Origin: Dasyornis broadbenti
Lineage: Eukaryota > Chordata > Aves > Passeriformes > Dasyornithidae
Assembly (NCBI GenBank): GCA_013397935.1
Contig: VZRN01006292.1
Coordinates: forward strand, 1,137,190-1,201,189
DNA length: 64,000 nucleotides
Direction of reading: 5' to 3'
Both the position numbers and the translations under genes were made by a program. The first letter of the stretch is position 1. Each line of letters opens with the position of its first letter. The notes beneath the pieces are model-generated. The model saw only the letters and a program-made list of their open reading frames with translations, did not search any database and was not told the DNA's origin. This document shows positions 61,131 through 64,000 of the stretch, in pieces.

Positions 61131-61270
61131 GTGAGTGCCCGCGGGCTCCGTGCGCCTCCGCCCGCCTCGCTGCCGCTCCTCGCCCTCCGCTGCCCGCTGC
61201 CCGCGGCTCCCACGCGGCCAGACCGGCGGTGTCAGCGCGGCACTGCCGAGCTGGGAGCTGTCAGACCTCC
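60900..61270. promoter_or_regulatory. CpG island at the 5' end of the GTPase gene
   Basis: GC and CpG content jump sharply, with CCGCGG, GCGGCCGC and CGCCCGCC blocks, then fall back to AT-rich DNA after about 61270. It spans the first coding exon and the start of the first intron. This is the usual arrangement for a housekeeping-type vertebrate promoter. A single N lies at 60957. Confidence 0.8.
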
Positions 61271-61526
61271 CTGCGCTGAGCTATGCGTGTGTGCAGCTCC
61301 GTCCAGCAGCTTAAACCTTTGCTGCGGTGTCAGGACACACATGTCACTCTGGCTCTGGAGCCACTGCGAAGTGCCGGCTTGTTCCACTGTCCTTGCTGTT
61401 CTTCTGTGTATTGGGAACCTCCTGCTGTTGTAAACTTGAGAAGACTTGTTTCTCACCGTTTCCTATTGCCCACTGAGGCGCGGCTGCCGTACATAGGTGC
61501 AGGTGCAGAGCAAACAATACAGAGTG

Positions 61527-61815
61527 CCAGATCCGCTAGGTTGGAAATGACCTCTGAGATCATGGAGTCCAACCTGTGACCAAACACCACCATGCCAAAT
61601 AGGCCGTGGCACTAAGTGCCATGTCCAGTCTTAAACATCTCCAGGGTGACTTCACCACCTCCCTGGGCAGCCCATTCCAATGTCTAATCACCTTTTCTGG
61701 AAAGAAATTCTTTCTAATGTCCAACCTAAACCTTCCCTGGCACAGCTTGAGGCAAATTCCTCTCATCCTGTCACTTGTTCCCTGGGAGAAGAGGCTGATC
61801 CCTACCTAGCTACAG
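61527..61815 (-). mobile_element. CR1 LINE fragment
   Basis: The plus strand reads GGTTGGAAATGACCTCTGAG then ATCATGGAGTCCAACC, followed by CCTGGGCAGCCCATTCCAAT and TTCCCTGGCACAGCTTGAGG. On the minus strand this encodes the CR1 ORF2 end with RLDIRKNFFPEKVIRHWNG and LPREVVKSP. It is a 5'-truncated insertion in the GTPase intron. Confidence 0.85.
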
Positions 61816-62245
61816 CCTCCTTTCAAGTGCCAACCTCAAAGAGTTGTCAGATGTCAGTAAAATGCCCAGTTTCTCAATATTTCAGGCTAGAAAGGGCTTT
61901 AACTTTGTGCTTATAATTTTAATGGTATAAAGATACGTTCTGCTGTCGTTAGTGGTGTGCATGATGATTAAAGCCGAGCTGTGGCTATGATGGAAATAAT
62001 TAATTCTGCCAGACTGTGTCAGTTCTGCGCTGGCACCACACGCTGCAGATGGGGGGTGGTGGGGAGCTCCCCACTGCCTTGGCACTCCAGGCCCACAGTG
62101 CCAAGGGGAATGGCAGACTGGTCGTCCACATGCTGAAAGCTATGTCTCCAGCATGAAAATGTGTCACGCAAGTGTGGTTCTTTGATTTGCTTTGGAGGTT
62201 TTCCCAAATTTTCATTGGGAAATTTTAAGAGCTTGTGTGTAAGAA

Positions 62246-62260
62246 TTTTTTTTTTTTTTC
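62246..62260. repeat. poly-T tract
   Basis: A homopolymer T run inside the GTPase intron. No attached retroposon was recognised. Confidence 0.7.
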
Positions 62261-64000
62261 TATTTTATTTGATTTGATCTTGAAGAGAAAACTAAACGGT
62301 GCCAGGAAATTGTTTATTCCTGCATTTGGAATATGCATGGTTCTTTTACACATCTTTCAATCTGGGAGGTGTTGACATAACTGAATTAAATAACAGACAG
62401 TAGCTGTGGCAGTAGTTGGTCCAGGGAATACTTAATGTACGTGAGATGACTTGTCTGGCCCACATAAGAATGGCTGAACTTTAACCACTTTTTATTTTCT
62501 TGCCCCTTCTTACAAAGCAGTTTCTGAAACCAGCACAGATGAAGAGGGAAGAACAACAGTAAAGTCAGGAAATTATCCTAATAATAGGCAACTTGTTGCC
62601 AGGTTTAGCAAGAAAGCCCAAAGAGTGGCTATAAAAATAAACAACAGCTTTGTTGATGTGCTTTACACTGAGATTCCTGACCACGAGGTTATTATTTTGA
62701 GACATAACTTTTTTTGCTCCTGATTCAGTCCACTGCAGACTCAAAAAACTTTTATATGGTGATGATATTAAGAATATATTTCCCAAGTTTTGACTTGAAC
62801 TATTTCAAGGAATAGTGAAGATAATAGAGTTTTTGTGACAGTTTATGGACTAAGATTACTCTCCTTAGTTTTATTACTGACTTCTATTATTGACATATTT
62901 TAAAACTTTAAAAAAAAAATGTTTATCTGGAATGTAAATGAGTAATCCAAACATGGTATTTGTTACCTGGATGAGTTTTTAAAGTTATTTCTGAAATACT
63001 GTATTCCATTTAATTCCATTTTACCAGGTATATTAGAGATTAGACTTTGAAAACAGATGGGATTATGAGTGGTGTCTTCCGAAAGAGTCGTGTTGGAAGT
63101 GCAAGGTTCCTTCTTCATGAAGACAGCTGCAGTGGAGAGGATACCCTAGAGACTGTGGCTCCTAGTGGTGTAAAGGAAGACGACACGTAGTGTTTTCTGT
63201 TTGTGATACCTTCTCCCTCATTGCTGACACCATCAAAACAAACAACTGTTTTTATCTGGATGCCTGTTTCATATAAGCTCAGTCAAATGATCCCTTTCTG
63301 TTGTACAGCCTATTAAATGCTCATCTGCTGTTAGCTGATTTTTCACCTTACCTGTCCAGCTGAAATGATGATTTGAGTAGGAGGAGGATTATCCCAGCTG
63401 TGCAGTCTTGCAGCTTCCTGAGTTCCTTGACAAAATTGTGTGCCATCACCTTCCTTGGTGGCAAAGGGTCTTAGGCACAGAAGTTAAAAGGTTGTTGAAA
63501 GTCTCATTTCTGTGTCATTGTGAATCACAGATTTGTGTTACTAGGAAAATTCCTAGTGTTATTGCAGGGGAAAAAACCAAACAAGCATTTTGTAGTAGGC
63601 TTTAGTTGTAGTGATCTTTTCTAAAATTATGTATTTTATGAGAAAATGCAAAAAATACATCCACAGTAAATTTTCATTGAAAGCTTTTAATGCAGCACTT
63701 AAACACTCAAGGCTGGGTGCCCTTCCTCCTCTTCAGTTGCACAGTTTGGATAAATTATAAGCAGTTATAGTTTTCTAATTAAACTTATATGCATCATAAG
63801 GCGGATGCAGTGTATTATGAATAGACTATAAAGAATAAATGTTTTTGTTTAAACAATGGCATTGCATGTAAAGTCACAGAGAAGGTTTATGAACAAAACA
63901 AATCCCCCTTGTATACCAGTGAAGAAAAGTGTGATCTCACAGGCTGTGAGGTTATTTTGCTGTATTATGGTGGCTGTGCTCCTTCAGCATGTGTTTTCTG

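Larger units (their letters stand above)
61131..64000 (+). other. first intron of the GTPase gene (partial)
   Basis: The intron starts GTGAGT in the CpG island. It carries a minus-strand CR1 piece at about 61.53-61.81 kb and a T run near 62.25 kb. No second coding exon with the expected G3 (DTAG-like) motif was found before the window ends. Confidence 0.7.

Noticed and set aside
1..64000. CRISPR arrays, bacterial operons, tRNA or rRNA genes
   Set aside because: No regularly spaced direct repeats, no compact bacterial-type genes, and no cloverleaf or rRNA core sequences were found by eye.

Overview
This is a piece of a bird nuclear genome, most likely a songbird (passerine). The signs are: vertebrate-style exons separated by multi-kb introns; 5'-truncated CR1 LINE copies, the main avian LINE; ERV long terminal repeats with 5-bp target duplications whose sequence looks like passerine LTR families; and AT-rich DNA with one sharp CpG island. 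There are no bacterial, plasmid or CRISPR features. Single Ns (10913, 60957) and a 91-base N run (51849-51939) show it is a draft assembly.

Left part (1-29150): the 3' half of KLHL14 on the + strand. Six in-frame coding exons (11962-12051, 16546-16624, 22688-22878, 23046-23204, 25911-26068, 26499-26639) encode about 271 residues of the Kelch beta-propeller and the natural stop. The BTB and BACK exons lie upstream of the window, so the first 12 kb is intron with a CpG-richer patch near 1.2-1.8 kb. A 2.5-kb AT-rich 3' UTR runs to an AATAAA at 29117. The fourth intron seen here uses a non-canonical GC donor, and the reading phase forces that choice.

Middle part (29150-60800): intergenic DNA dominated by retroelements. 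It holds a 721-bp solo LTR with perfect 5-bp target duplications (41922-42642), a decayed 5'-truncated endogenous retrovirus (about 45540-50875) whose integrase region is split by a second, unrelated 364-bp solo LTR (47422-47785), and an LTR-type element (about 55427-56800) split by a minus-strand CR1 (55615-56399). Several old LINE remnants are also present. One short stretch (52296-52443, minus strand) looks like a spliced coding exon of an unidentified gene.

Right part (60800-64000): a CpG island with the first coding exon of a Rab/Ras-type small GTPase on the + strand (P-loop, then a threonine-isoleucine-glycine at the exon end), followed by its first intron to the window edge. KLHL14 and the GTPase gene point the same way; nothing shows that they are functionally linked. 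No new multi-gene system is evident. The points most worth checking are the GTPase with a lengthened switch-I segment, the orphan minus-strand exon, the GC-AG intron, and the nested LTR insertions.
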